This document shows, piece after piece, positions 41,779 through 49,022 of a stretch of DNA of 64,000 bases (position 1 is its first letter; each line of letters opens with the position of its first letter). A program made the position numbers and the translations under genes. The notes beneath the pieces were generated by a model that was not told where the DNA came from, ran no database searches, and was given only the letters and a program-made list of their open reading frames with translations. Origin of the DNA: Tectiglobus sp965223355 (lineage in GTDB: Bacteria; Pseudomonadota; Alphaproteobacteria; Rhizobiales; Hyphomicrobiaceae); the NCBI GenBank assembly GCA_965223355.1, contig CBDCWE010000003.1, forward strand, positions 1,736,001 to 1,800,000, written 5' to 3'.

Positions 41779-42558
41779 ATGGTGCAACTAACGCTGCCAA
41801 AAAACTCCACGATCGGGACAGGCAAGACCTGGAACCAGAAGGGCAGTGGAGGGCGATGGAAGGAATTTCGCATCTATCGTTGGAACCCTGACGATGGCGA
41901 CAACCCGCGTGTCGATACCTACTGGATTGACCAGGATGACTGCGGCCCGATGATTCTCGATGCCCTGATCAAAATTAAGGGCGAGATCGACTCGACGCTC
42001 ACCTTTCGGCGGTCCTGTCGGGAAGGCATTTGCGGATCGTGCGCCATGAACATCGAAGGCACGAACGGTCTTGCTTGTTTGCAGGCTATCGAGGACGTCA
42101 ACGGCACCGTCAATATCTATCCGCTGCCGCACATGCAGGTCGTCAAGGACCTGGTCACAGACATGACGAACTTTTACGCGCAACACCGTGCAATCGAGCC
42201 GTGGTTGCAAACCACCAGCCCGATGCCGCCGACGGAATGGCGCCAAAGCCGCGAAGACCGCGAAGGTCTCGACGGCCTTTATGAATGTATACTGTGTGCT
42301 TGCTGTTCAACATCCTGCCCGAGCTACTGGTGGAATTCGGACCGCTATCTGGGGCCGGCGGCGCTGTTGCAGGCTTATCGCTGGGTCAACGACTCGCGTG
42401 ATGAAGCAACCGGCGAACGCCTCGATGACCTCGAAGATCCGTTCCGGCTTTATCGCTGCCATACCATTTTGAACTGCGCAAAGGCTTGTCCGAAAGGGCT
42501 CAATCCGGCCAAGGCGATTGCCGAACTGAAGAAACTCATGGTCGAGCGGCGGGTCTAG
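41779..42558 (+). CDS. sdhB: Succinate dehydrogenase iron-sulfur subunit
   Basis: 259 residues. All three cluster sites are complete: [2Fe-2S] in FRRSCREGICGSCAMNIEG...NGLACL, then [4Fe-4S] and [3Fe-4S] ligands in YECILCACCSTSCPSYWWN and CHTILNCAKACPKGLNPAKAI. The quinone-near Trp/His residues (SCPSYWWNSDRYLGPAALLQAYRW) are also conserved. It conducts electrons from FAD to the quinone site. The stop codon TAG (42556-42558) overlaps the flank of a MITE-like repeat. The gene is separated from sdhA by an unrelated coding region. Confidence 0.98.
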   Translation: MVQLTLPKNSTIGTGKTWNQKGSGGRWKEFRIYRWNPDDGDNPRVDTYWIDQDDCGPMILDALIKIKGEIDSTLTFRRSCREGICGSCAMNIEGTNGLACLQAIEDVNGTVNIYPLPHMQVVKDLVTDMTNFYAQHRAIEPWLQTTSPMPPTEWRQSREDREGLDGLYECILCACCSTSCPSYWWNSDRYLGPAALLQAYRWVNDSRDEATGERLDDLEDPFRLYRCHTILNCAKACPKGLNPAKAIAELKKLMVERRV

Positions 42559-42638
42559 AGCAACCTGCCTTTATTCGGAATCGGAACGATCCCGAATAAA
42601 GGCAGAAAGTTGCTCGCCTCTAAAGCACGATGATCTAG
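42555..42638 (-). repeat. Two-hairpin MITE-like element, internally deleted copy at the sdhB stop codon
   Basis: Reverse orientation: complete hairpin 2 (GAGCAACCTGCC...GGCAGAAAGTTGCTC), then GCCTCTAAAG joined directly to CACGATGATCTAG; most of hairpin 1 is lost. CTAG is present at both ends, and the left one includes the TAG stop of sdhB. Confidence 0.88.
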
Positions 42639-42653
42639 GCTGTAAACTCATAG

Positions 42654-43050
42654 AGATGGCGTATTCAGGCGCTCAGGTTTGGCCTGGCGCCGGCGTTGCG
42701 GCGGCCTTATGATGCTTCAGCCGATTGCCGTCGCAGGCGGGTCCGCCGTGCCGACCGATCGCGATTTGGTGATCGCCGTAACCCTTTCGTGACTCGCAAT
42801 TGAAGGGTCAGATCAGGATAAAGGCCTGATCGATGGCCTTTCAGACTTCGGCATCCTCTGAATGGGTCCGGGGTCCGCCGTTCACGGTCCAGGATCCAGG
42901 GGATGATCCCCTTGTCGGCACGTTCGCGGGCTTGATCGTCGCTCATCGATCGCAGTCGGACGGCGGTTGAGCCAAAGGCGCCGCCCGTAACGATCCCGCC
43001 AACGGGCTGGCCGTTTGCAAACCGGCGACTTGATCAGAGGTTTCCTGGCC
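42654..43050. repeat. Repeat-filled gap between sdhB and the DUF1223 gene
   Basis: 42654-42720 is an inverted fragment of the 230-bp element at 28265 (shared GGCGTTGCGGCGGCCTTATGAT and CAGGCGCTCAGGTTTGGCC). From 42820 on is a degraded modular hairpin repeat (GATCCAGGGGATGATCCCCTTG, GCCAACGGGCTGGCCGTTTGCAA). No gene seen in this stretch. Confidence 0.65.
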
Positions 43051-43144
43051 CGAACCGGCCCGCTTGAAGAGCGGAAATGATTTCGGCGCTTGTGCGCAAA
43101 CAGTCCTTGGCACGGAGAGCAGCAGGCAGGAGCAGCGCACGGCG

Positions 43145-43891
43145 ATGCGGCGGTCACATCTAACAGGTCTGATACTCGCGACGCTTTACGGCGCTGGCTC
43201 GTTGGCGGCTGCCGTCGCCCAGCCGTCATCCGATGCACCGGCCGTTCTCGAACTTTATACCAGCCAGGGCTGCTCATCGTGCCCGCCGGCCGACAAGCTC
43301 TTACAACAGTATGCCCGGCGCCAAGACATCGTCGCGCTGTCCTTCAATGTCGACTATTGGGACTATCTCGGCTGGAAGGACACGCTCGGCCGCGCCGACC
43401 ACAGCAAGCGCCAGCGCACCTACGCCCGCGCTCGTGGCGACGGCGAAGTCTACACACCGCAAATCGTCGTCAACGGGCGCGCCCATGCCGTCGGCAGTAT
43501 CAGCCGCCAGATCAACAGTGCAATTGCGACCACGACCAAGGGGCGGCGCCACGCAACCGTTCCCCTCAAGGTTGATTTGCGCAATGGCAGGCTGCGCGTT
43601 GAAGTTGGTGCCGACGAGGCGACAACCGTTGCGGAATCGGCAACCATCTGGCTCGCCGCCGTGCGACGGAAAGTGACTGTGCCGGTTCGCCACGGCGAGA
43701 ACCGCGGCCGCGAACTCACCTATTACAATGTCGTCCTGCGCCTGACGCCGATTGGGATGTGGTCAGGCAAAAAGACCATCATCGAACTCAAGGACGAAGA
43801 CGTCCTGCAGGGCAAGGCCGACACCTGCGCCGTTCTTGTCCAAAGCGGCAAGGGCGGGCCGATCGTAGCGGCGCGCTGGATGGCACGCTGA
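43145..43891 (+). CDS. DUF1223 family exported thioredoxin-like protein
   Basis: 248 residues from ATG 43145 (GGAGC...CGGCG upstream is weak). Signal peptide about 1-26 (LTGLILATLYGAGSLAAAVA before QPSS). The mature protein starts with VLELYTSQGCSSCPPADKLL, a CxxC pair (Cys43, Cys46) in a thioredoxin-like setting, then VALSFNVDYWDYLGWKDTLG and YTPQIVVNGRAHAVGS, the DUF1223 hallmarks. The second half is a beta-sandwich-like extension (VPLKVDLRNGRLRVEVGADEA). Likely a periplasmic redox protein of unknown partner. Convergent with the SLATT-like gene. Confidence 0.9.
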   Translation: MRRSHLTGLILATLYGAGSLAAAVAQPSSDAPAVLELYTSQGCSSCPPADKLLQQYARRQDIVALSFNVDYWDYLGWKDTLGRADHSKRQRTYARARGDGEVYTPQIVVNGRAHAVGSISRQINSAIATTTKGRRHATVPLKVDLRNGRLRVEVGADEATTVAESATIWLAAVRRKVTVPVRHGENRGRELTYYNVVLRLTPIGMWSGKKTIIELKDEDVLQGKADTCAVLVQSGKGGPIVAARWMAR

Positions 43892-43954
43892 TCGAAGCGC
43901 TTGGGCGCGGGTTGGCGCCGACATCACCATCACCCAAACGGCGCGGTCGCCTTC

Positions 43955-45031
43955 TCAGCCGTGCGGCCAAGGATCCAATGTCTCGAGCGGCGCCAACTGC
44001 TCGCTCTTGCCCTGGTGTTTGATCAGCCATTCTTCGTGCTCATCGCCGAGCACATCTTCGAGGCGCCGCGCCCACCGCTGCACGGCATCATGTTCGCCTT
44101 CGAGAACCGCCTGCCGCACCGCCGGCAACGCCCTAGCAATACGGGCGAGTGCCTGGCCGGTGTCGCGAAAGTGCGCCGCAAACCGCATGTCCTGCTCGAC
44201 CCGGTAATAGTTCGCAATCGAGGCTTCGAGGCCCGCAATCACAACGCTGGCGGCAATCACGTAGCGCTCGGCCGGTCGCATAAATTCCGGCATCAACCGT
44301 CTTCCAACCGCATCGAACAGCGACGATACCTGCTTGAACTCCAGTGCCGCGGCCAGTTCGCCGATCAACGGCAAGGTCACGATGAATGCCAGGGCGCCGG
44401 CCACATAAGCCATGTTGCGCCGCCATCGCTCACTGTTTTCGTGTTGGCCGACCTTGAATAGAAAATAGGCATACTGATGCTGCAAGCGATAGCGGCGAAG
44501 AAACTCCAATTGCTGCAGCAGCAGTTCCGGCTCGCCCACGACCGGCGTCGAAATCTCCCGAAAGAAGCGCCCGCGCGCATGTTCGGCAACAGCCCGCGCC
44601 CCGCGCCATCGCTGATAAAAGCCGCCGGTCAAGCTAATGACCATGCCCACGAGAGCGAGAACGATCAGCACCCCCTGCAGGATCGGGATACTGGCGAGCA
44701 ACCCTTGCGGCAAAACATTTGCAAGCGGCGACAAGGTCACTGCACCGATCAGCAACACGACGAAGAACAACAATATCCGCGTGCGTTCGGCCAGCCTGTA
44801 GCGGCTCTGCCAAGCCAGTGCTTGCTGATCCTTGACGTTGAACTCGTTTATCAATTCGTTGATATGCGTTGGCTGCAACCTGGCGGACAGATTTGCAAAG
44901 CGATCGCGGACAACACCGTAAAGGTCCTCCAGCCTCAACCTCATATCGGCCGACGACGGCGGACCGACAGCGTTGTGGACGTCCGTGGCAAGGCGCAACT
45001 TTCGTTCCCGTTGGTTGACCTCGCCCATCAC
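43955..45031 (-). CDS. Multi-spanning membrane protein with SLATT/DUF4231-like region, third gene of the RyR-patatin operon
   Basis: 358 residues. After a helical N-terminal region (1-80) come two membrane spans at about 85-103 (LLFFVVLLIGAVTL) and 117-138 (ILQGVLIVLALVGMVISL). They are followed by the helix FYQRWRGARAVAEHARGRFFREI, which resembles SLATT/DUF4231 proteins where a basic amphipathic helix with W-x(n)-A-E-x-x follows the 2TM hairpin. A second pair of spans occurs at about 207-228 and 257-272, so total topology is probably four spans, more than a minimal SLATT effector. The C-terminus is charged and cytosolic. The gene starts three bases after the patatin stop. Such proteins are predicted to form pores or disturb the membrane in nucleotide-dependent conflict systems. 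The family call is moderate. Confidence 0.7.
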   Translation of the reverse strand: MMGEVNQRERKLRLATDVHNAVGPPSSADMRLRLEDLYGVVRDRFANLSARLQPTHINELINEFNVKDQQALAWQSRYRLAERTRILLFFVVLLIGAVTLSPLANVLPQGLLASIPILQGVLIVLALVGMVISLTGGFYQRWRGARAVAEHARGRFFREISTPVVGEPELLLQQLEFLRRYRLQHQYAYFLFKVGQHENSERWRRNMAYVAGALAFIVTLPLIGELAAALEFKQVSSLFDAVGRRLMPEFMRPAERYVIAASVVIAGLEASIANYYRVEQDMRFAAHFRDTGQALARIARALPAVRQAVLEGEHDAVQRWARRLEDVLGDEHEEWLIKHQGKSEQLAPLETLDPWPHG

Positions 45032-45034
45032 GGA

Positions 45035-46324
45035 TCAGTCCTTGTCGCCATCAGTCTCGTCGATGTCGAAGTCCGCCGGAAACAGTTCCGGTCTCACCTT
45101 GTTTTCTCCAAGGCCCAGTCCGACTTCGAAACATCGGTTGAGATTTGAACGTTCAGCATTCGTCATATCATGAAGCCCGTCGATCCATTCGGGCAGATAG
45201 TTATAGCTGGGCCCGAGCTCTGACATCATCCAATTCGCAGTCAGCTCCGGATTGAGCCGGCTGTAAGTCAAGAGCGGCTCCGGCACAATTGTCAGACCTT
45301 CGAGGCGCTGCAGATTGGAGTCGACGTGTTCGCCTTCCACGGTTCGCGACACCGCCTGCATCCACGCTGTTGCCGCTTCCGACGCATTGTCGATAATTCC
45401 GTGCAGCGCATCGAAGGCGAGCTGCACGGCGGAGTAGTTGGCAACCGTCCTGGTCGTTCTTCTGGTTGGAATTCGGCCGGTGCCGACCGACAGCATCAGC
45501 AGCTTGTCCGCGCCCGTTTGCCAGGCAAACCCGGTTGGCGAGTTGCGGTCGCAACCGGGCTGCGCCCGCAGCGCCGTCATCAACAGCAACTCCTGCGCCG
45601 GGTTGTTGAACGCACTTGCGCCGCCATCGATAAAGGCGCCGGCAATCCCGTTGGCCACCTCAATCTCGATCGGATCGAAATAGTAGGGCGCCGACGCCGA
45701 TGCGCGCAGCACCGCCAACAAGCAATAGTCCCTGTTCGCCACGAAATACTCGCGCTCCGACACGGCACGATCCGACCAGAACGGACCGTCCGGCGCCCAG
45801 TACTTCGATCTTGGATTGTTGGTCAGAACCCAGACGCTATTGCTATCGGCCCGCTTCACCACAATCGCCAGCCCGGTCTGCAACAACTGCGAATCAAGCG
45901 TGATATCGCGTGCGGCGGGCGCATCATCGCGACCGCCCTGCCAATACGCACCAACGACGTCGTCCAGAACCCGTTCGAGCGCGACATCAAAGGCAGCGGA
46001 GTCAAATTTCGAACGCAAACCGCCGAGAATGCGACCGCGCTGAAACACATCCCGCGCGATCACGAAAAAGATGTCGACGACCTTATTGACCGGAAGTCCG
46101 AAGCTCAGCAGCGCTGCGATCAATGCACCGACGGACGTCCCGCCGATCAGATCGAAATAGTGGGCTAGCCGAAAGTCATCCGGCGACCGGCTGCGGCGTG
46201 CAAGCTCGCGTTCAACGTGTACCAGAACGCCGAGAATGATCAGCCCGCGCACGCCGCCGCCGTCGAGCGCCAAAACCCGCTTCCTGCCCTCCGAGAATAG
46301 GTGTCGGTCCCGTTCCACTGCCAC
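45035..46324 (-). CDS. Patatin-like phospholipase, second gene of the RyR operon
   Basis: 429 residues. The complete patatin core is present: oxyanion-hole DGGGVRGLI (21-29), nucleophile elbow GGTSVGALIAA with Ser64, and the catalytic DGG at Asp233 (FIDGGASAFNNP). The FDLIGGTSVG context and length resemble the CapV-type lipases of CBASS and other bacterial patatins that cleave membrane phospholipids. There is no signal peptide, so it would act from the cytosol. An unrelated C-terminal region (about 330-429, SNLQRLEGLTIVPEPLLTYSRLNPELTANWM) has no motif I know. It is flanked by the RyR gene (39-base gap) and the membrane protein gene (3-base gap). Confidence 0.92.
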   Translation of the reverse strand: MAVERDRHLFSEGRKRVLALDGGGVRGLIILGVLVHVERELARRSRSPDDFRLAHYFDLIGGTSVGALIAALLSFGLPVNKVVDIFFVIARDVFQRGRILGGLRSKFDSAAFDVALERVLDDVVGAYWQGGRDDAPAARDITLDSQLLQTGLAIVVKRADSNSVWVLTNNPRSKYWAPDGPFWSDRAVSEREYFVANRDYCLLAVLRASASAPYYFDPIEIEVANGIAGAFIDGGASAFNNPAQELLLMTALRAQPGCDRNSPTGFAWQTGADKLLMLSVGTGRIPTRRTTRTVANYSAVQLAFDALHGIIDNASEAATAWMQAVSRTVEGEHVDSNLQRLEGLTIVPEPLLTYSRLNPELTANWMMSELGPSYNYLPEWIDGLHDMTNAERSNLNRCFEVGLGLGENKVRPELFPADFDIDETDGDKD

Positions 46325-46362
46325 TGCGATCGCCCCAACTCCTCACATCGCATCGCCACGGA

Positions 46363-46653
46363 TCACGTCTTCGGCACGATGCTGAACCCCAGCGCAATGG
46401 CAGCCTTGATCGTCTCTTCAACGACGGTCCGATCATAACTTTTCTCGCTCTCCGGCAGATCGTCGTAGGGCACCAGGCATGGATGCTGCTTGCGATGGTC
46501 ATCCCGTCGCGGCCCCCAAGACCACCCGTCCGCAATGCGCTTGGCCGCCCAAACCTCATGGACATTTTCAGCGAGATCGCGAACCAGCCGCTGCTGGCGA
46601 GCGCTAAGGTTTATGCTGGCCGTATCGAGCGGCTTTGGCGCGTAGGTTTTCAT
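46363..46653 (-). CDS. RyR-domain protein, first gene of the operon
   Basis: 96 residues from ATG 46653; upstream frame codons to 46770 overlap a decayed repeat and are rejected. The core fits the RyR domain of ryanodine receptors and its bacterial relatives: NVHEVWAAKRIADGWSWGPRRDDHRKQHPCLVPYDDLPESEKSYDR, that is W-x(n)-A-x-x-R...G-W-x-x-G...HP-x-LVPYDDLPE-x-EK-x-YDR, followed by a helix ETIKAAIALGFSI. The HP-LVPYDDL and EKxYDR blocks are diagnostic. In computational surveys, bacterial RyR domains are linked to nucleotide or ligand-sensing conflict systems; no biochemical role is established. Short, cytosolic, and positioned to be a sensor for the following lipase and membrane protein. Confidence 0.85.
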   Translation of the reverse strand: MKTYAPKPLDTASINLSARQQRLVRDLAENVHEVWAAKRIADGWSWGPRRDDHRKQHPCLVPYDDLPESEKSYDRTVVEETIKAAIALGFSIVPKT

Positions 46654-46734
46654 AGCATTGATCTTTGCAGTCACGGTTTGATCGCGCAACCGAACAGGTG
46701 AACATCTTTGCCGTTCGAGGGCCTTTCGGACCCG

Positions 46735-46812
46735 GATCATCGTGCCGTGCCCGTGAGTTGGAGCCGTCATTGCGGTTCCAATTCAAGCTCCGATGATGAT
46801 CGCCACTTTTGA
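46735..46812 (+). repeat. Diverged fragment of the two-hairpin MITE-like element
   Basis: GATCATCGTGC, GAGTTGGAGCCGTCATTGCGG, TTCCAATTCAAGCTC and GATGATGATCGCCACTTTTGACCAGAGCAA follow hairpin 1 and the start of hairpin 2 with many substitutions. It lies upstream of the RyR gene, where the operon's promoter should be. Confidence 0.6.
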
Positions 46813-46949
46813 CCAGAGCAAGCCTTGGACAAGCGCGGGATCGGGCGGATCATCCCCTTATCGGGGCATTTTCGGGGCGTCTGGCAGGGCGCGGATAGCC
46901 CGTCATCGATCGCCGTCAAACAGCGCGTGAGTTATGGCCGCCGCGCCGG

Positions 46950-47082
46950 TCAAGAAAAACGCGCGATCCGGGGGGTATCGCGCGTCGAGTTGGGGGTGTG
47001 AATGGCCCGGTCCGGGGAGAGAAGACTCGGGGGGACTGGGGGCTGAGATCCGAGACTAGCCGAACCAGGCCAAACCGTTGAT
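46950..47082 (-). ncRNA. Candidate small RNA with C-rich repeats
   Basis: On the minus strand a promoter-like pair (TTGAAG/CTTCAA and TATGTA/TACATA, 17-bp spacing, 47089-47117) leads into about 130 non-coding bases with several C-rich motifs (CAGCCCCCAG, TCCCCCCGAG, TCTCCCCGG, CACACCCCCAAC). It ends in a perfect intrinsic terminator at 46955-46984. C-rich single-stranded motifs are typical of anti-Shine-Dalgarno sRNAs in Alphaproteobacteria. No protein can be read. Located upstream of and divergent from the DUF2794 gene. Confidence 0.45.
46955..46984 (-). terminator. Rho-independent terminator on the minus strand
   Basis: Perfect 8-bp stem CGCGCGAT / ATCGCGCG with a 9-base loop; read on the minus strand it is followed by TTTTTCTTG. 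There is no minus-strand protein gene above it until well past the plus-strand DUF2794 gene, so it most likely ends an RNA gene. Confidence 0.75.
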
Positions 47083-47088
47083 GATATC

Positions 47089-47117
47089 TATGTAGAGAGC
47101 TTTTGGGGCGTTTGAAG
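47089..47117 (-). promoter_or_regulatory. Putative sigma-70-like promoter of the candidate sRNA
   Basis: Minus strand: -35 CTTCAA (47117-47112), 17-bp spacer, -10 TACATA (47094-47089). This fits the alphaproteobacterial housekeeping pattern (CTTG-type -35). Transcription should start near 47082. Confidence 0.4.
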
Positions 47118-47279
47118 GGTTAGAGTGTGGCGCTCTCGTGATTTTTGTTTCCTAATATTACGATGTGTTCATGTGTCATTTTGAGCCGCGCTGCCAACAG
47201 CGGGCCGACAAGACAGAACTTGCAATCTCCACACTTCACGTAGAACATGTGACATGAACGATTGATGAAGGAGGCGCTG

Positions 47280-47672
47280 GTGAGCGAAACTGAACCGATA
47301 GCCTTACGCCCGTCGACGGCGGGCACGAAATCCACACCACTTTCGACGACCCACACAGGTATTGGCTCAAATCGACCGGTCTGTTTCACGCGCCAGGAAC
47401 TGCACGACATCCTCAACGTTTACGGTCGCAACGTGGCCGCCGGTGAATGGCGCGATTACGCCATCGACATGGGTCGGGACAAGGCGGTCTTTTCAATTTT
47501 CCGCCGCACCAGCGAGGTGCCGATTTATCGGGTCGAGAAGAGCCCCAAACTCGCCCGCAAGCAAGGCGCCTACAGCGTTATTACCGCCACTGGCCTAATC
47601 TTGAAGCGTGGCACCGATCTCAAACGCGTCCTGAGCGTCATCGATAAGCGCCTGCGCCTGGTTGACGGCTGA
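47280..47672 (+). CDS. DUF2794 family protein
   Basis: 130 residues from the GTG at 47280, preferred because AAGGAGG lies six bases upstream; ATG 47265 and TTG 47262 are in frame but overlap this site. The conserved core is FTRQELHDILNVYGRNVAAGEWRDYAIDMGRDKAVFSIFRRTSEVPIYRVEKSPKLARKQGAYSVITATGLILKRGTDLKRVLSVIDKRL, a near-perfect match to the alphaproteobacterial DUF2794 family. Function unknown, cytosolic, usually single-copy. The first 40 residues are Ser/Thr-rich and not conserved. Confidence 0.93.
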   Translation: MSETEPIALRPSTAGTKSTPLSTTHTGIGSNRPVCFTRQELHDILNVYGRNVAAGEWRDYAIDMGRDKAVFSIFRRTSEVPIYRVEKSPKLARKQGAYSVITATGLILKRGTDLKRVLSVIDKRLRLVDG

Positions 47673-47827
47673 AACGTCCATCGTCTGGTACGGTACCGGA
47701 ACCGCGCACCGCAACCCTGCGCTGCGCCCGCGACCGGTACGTGCGCCTCTCCGCCTGCCTGGCGACAAAAATCGCGCCGGTCAAGCGGGTCAATGTTTAT
47801 GCGGGCTGGTATTATACCCAATGACAA

Positions 47828-47855
47828 GGAGGGCCCCGCCTTGGCGGAGCCCTCC
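47828..47855. terminator. Bidirectional-type hairpin between DUF2794 and the Bax-inhibitor gene
   Basis: Stem GGAGGGC / GCCCTCC extended by CCGCC / GGCGG with a TT(G) turn. Lies between convergent genes; no long T-tract on either side. Confidence 0.5.
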
Positions 47856-47890
47856 GACGACCTTGTCGGCCGATGGATTCGAGCAGTCTC

Positions 47891-48652
47891 TTATTCGTCG
47901 CTCAAAATTCCCAGTATGTTGAGTATGTGAGCGAACAGCACGACAAAGCTGCCGTAAAGCATGAATGATCCCAAAATCGATGAGCGACTGATCATCCCTT
48001 GATCACCGACAGCGGCATGTTCGATGTACATGGCCTTGATCTGCTGTGTTTCATAGGCCGTCACCGCCGAGAACAGAACGACCACGACCGATGAAATAAT
48101 GAAGCTCGCAACCGTGCTTGTTCCCGGATCGGTAATGAAGGCGATGCTGATCAGCATCGCCAAGATGACGCCGATCGATGACATCGACAGAAAGCCGCCC
48201 CATCCGGTCATGTCCCGCTTGGTGGTGTAGCCCAAAAGGCTCATAGCTCCGAACGTCGCAGCGGCAACTGCCAGCGCCTGCAACACCAGCATGCTCTTGC
48301 CGGCGCCAAAAAAGGAAAACACCATTGGCGAAAGCAGCGCACCCCACATTGCGCAGTAGAGCCAATATGCCCCGTGCGCTACCGCGACGTTGCCGGACAA
48401 TATTATTCGAGGTGAAAACCATCCGAGCGCCAGGATGCCGGCAAACAACACCCATTTGCTCATTCCCGTCGCGATCGACATCATCAGCGCCGGATTGCTC
48501 ATCAAAAACAGCGTGACAGCCGCCGTACCGGCCACCCCGAGCGCCATGTAGTTATAGACGCCCAACATGTATGACCGTAGGCCTTCGTCTATCGCACTCT
48601 GTTCTCGCCTGGTGGTAGTCGCCGTCGCGTAGTATCTGTCATCTTGAGACAT
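47891..48652 (-). CDS. Bax inhibitor-1 / YccA family membrane protein
   Basis: 253 residues from ATG 48652 (MSQDDRYYATATTTRREQS). Seven membrane segments are visible (GVAGTAAVTLFLMSNPALMM, WVLFAGILALGWFSPRIIL, GAYWLYCAMWGALLSPMVFSF, VLQALAVAAATFGAMSLLGY, GFLSMSSIGVILAMLISIAFI, VASFIISSVVVVLFSAVTAYETQQIK and GSFMLYGSFVVLFAHILNIL). The ends fit the family: basic N-terminus RSYMLGVYNYMALGV and the C-terminal LYGSFVVLFxHxLNILG. BI-1 proteins are pH-dependent calcium-leak or FtsH-interacting membrane proteins. The bacterial role is not settled. Confidence 0.94.
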   Translation of the reverse strand: MSQDDRYYATATTTRREQSAIDEGLRSYMLGVYNYMALGVAGTAAVTLFLMSNPALMMSIATGMSKWVLFAGILALGWFSPRIILSGNVAVAHGAYWLYCAMWGALLSPMVFSFFGAGKSMLVLQALAVAAATFGAMSLLGYTTKRDMTGWGGFLSMSSIGVILAMLISIAFITDPGTSTVASFIISSVVVVLFSAVTAYETQQIKAMYIEHAAVGDQGMISRSSILGSFMLYGSFVVLFAHILNILGILSDE

Positions 48653-48731
48653 AGTTCCCGTTCCCTTTGGCCTGCTGGTTTTGCGTCCGCAACGCACTCA
48701 CAATATGTCCGGTGTTACCGTATTTCAAGGT

Positions 48732-48920
48732 TCAGTGCATCGAACTCCGATTTGCCAAATGGTTATCACAAACCCGTAGCACAAGCCTATTGCGCTTGTA
48801 CTCAACGACAAAAATTTGATAACGAGCAGCGCCACAATCGAGGCAAGTGTTCTTGTATTGTACCGCTGCCGGCCACAATTGCGGTCGATACCGCATGGTC
48901 GGTATCGTGCCGGCGTACAT
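48732..48920 (-). CDS. Possible small zinc-ribbon-like protein (62 residues)
   Basis: Reads YKNTCLDCGAARYQIFVVEYKRNRLVLRVCDNHLANRS: a CxxC knuckle, an alternating beta pattern and a CDNH pair that could complete a Cys3His zinc site. I do not recognise it, and the frame overlaps other open frames of the same strand. The start (ATG 48920) has no clear ribosome-binding site. It lies in the gap between the Bax-inhibitor gene and thpR. Confidence 0.35.
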   Translation of the reverse strand: MYAGTIPTMRYRPQLWPAAVQYKNTCLDCGAARYQIFVVEYKRNRLVLRVCDNHLANRSSMH

Positions 48921-49022
48921 TGGCGGCCGGCCGGTTGGCGCTTCTGCCGGTTCATGAACTCTTTTCGCATGTCTCGCGATCCGGACCGCCGTGGCGTTCC
49001 GGTTCCGGGCGGGTGAGGTCGA

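Noticed and set aside
43955..46653. Complete CBASS operon
   Set aside because: No CD-NTase/SMODS gene, no Cap2/Cap3 or HORMA-TRIP13 genes next to the patatin; only the effector-like parts resemble CBASS.
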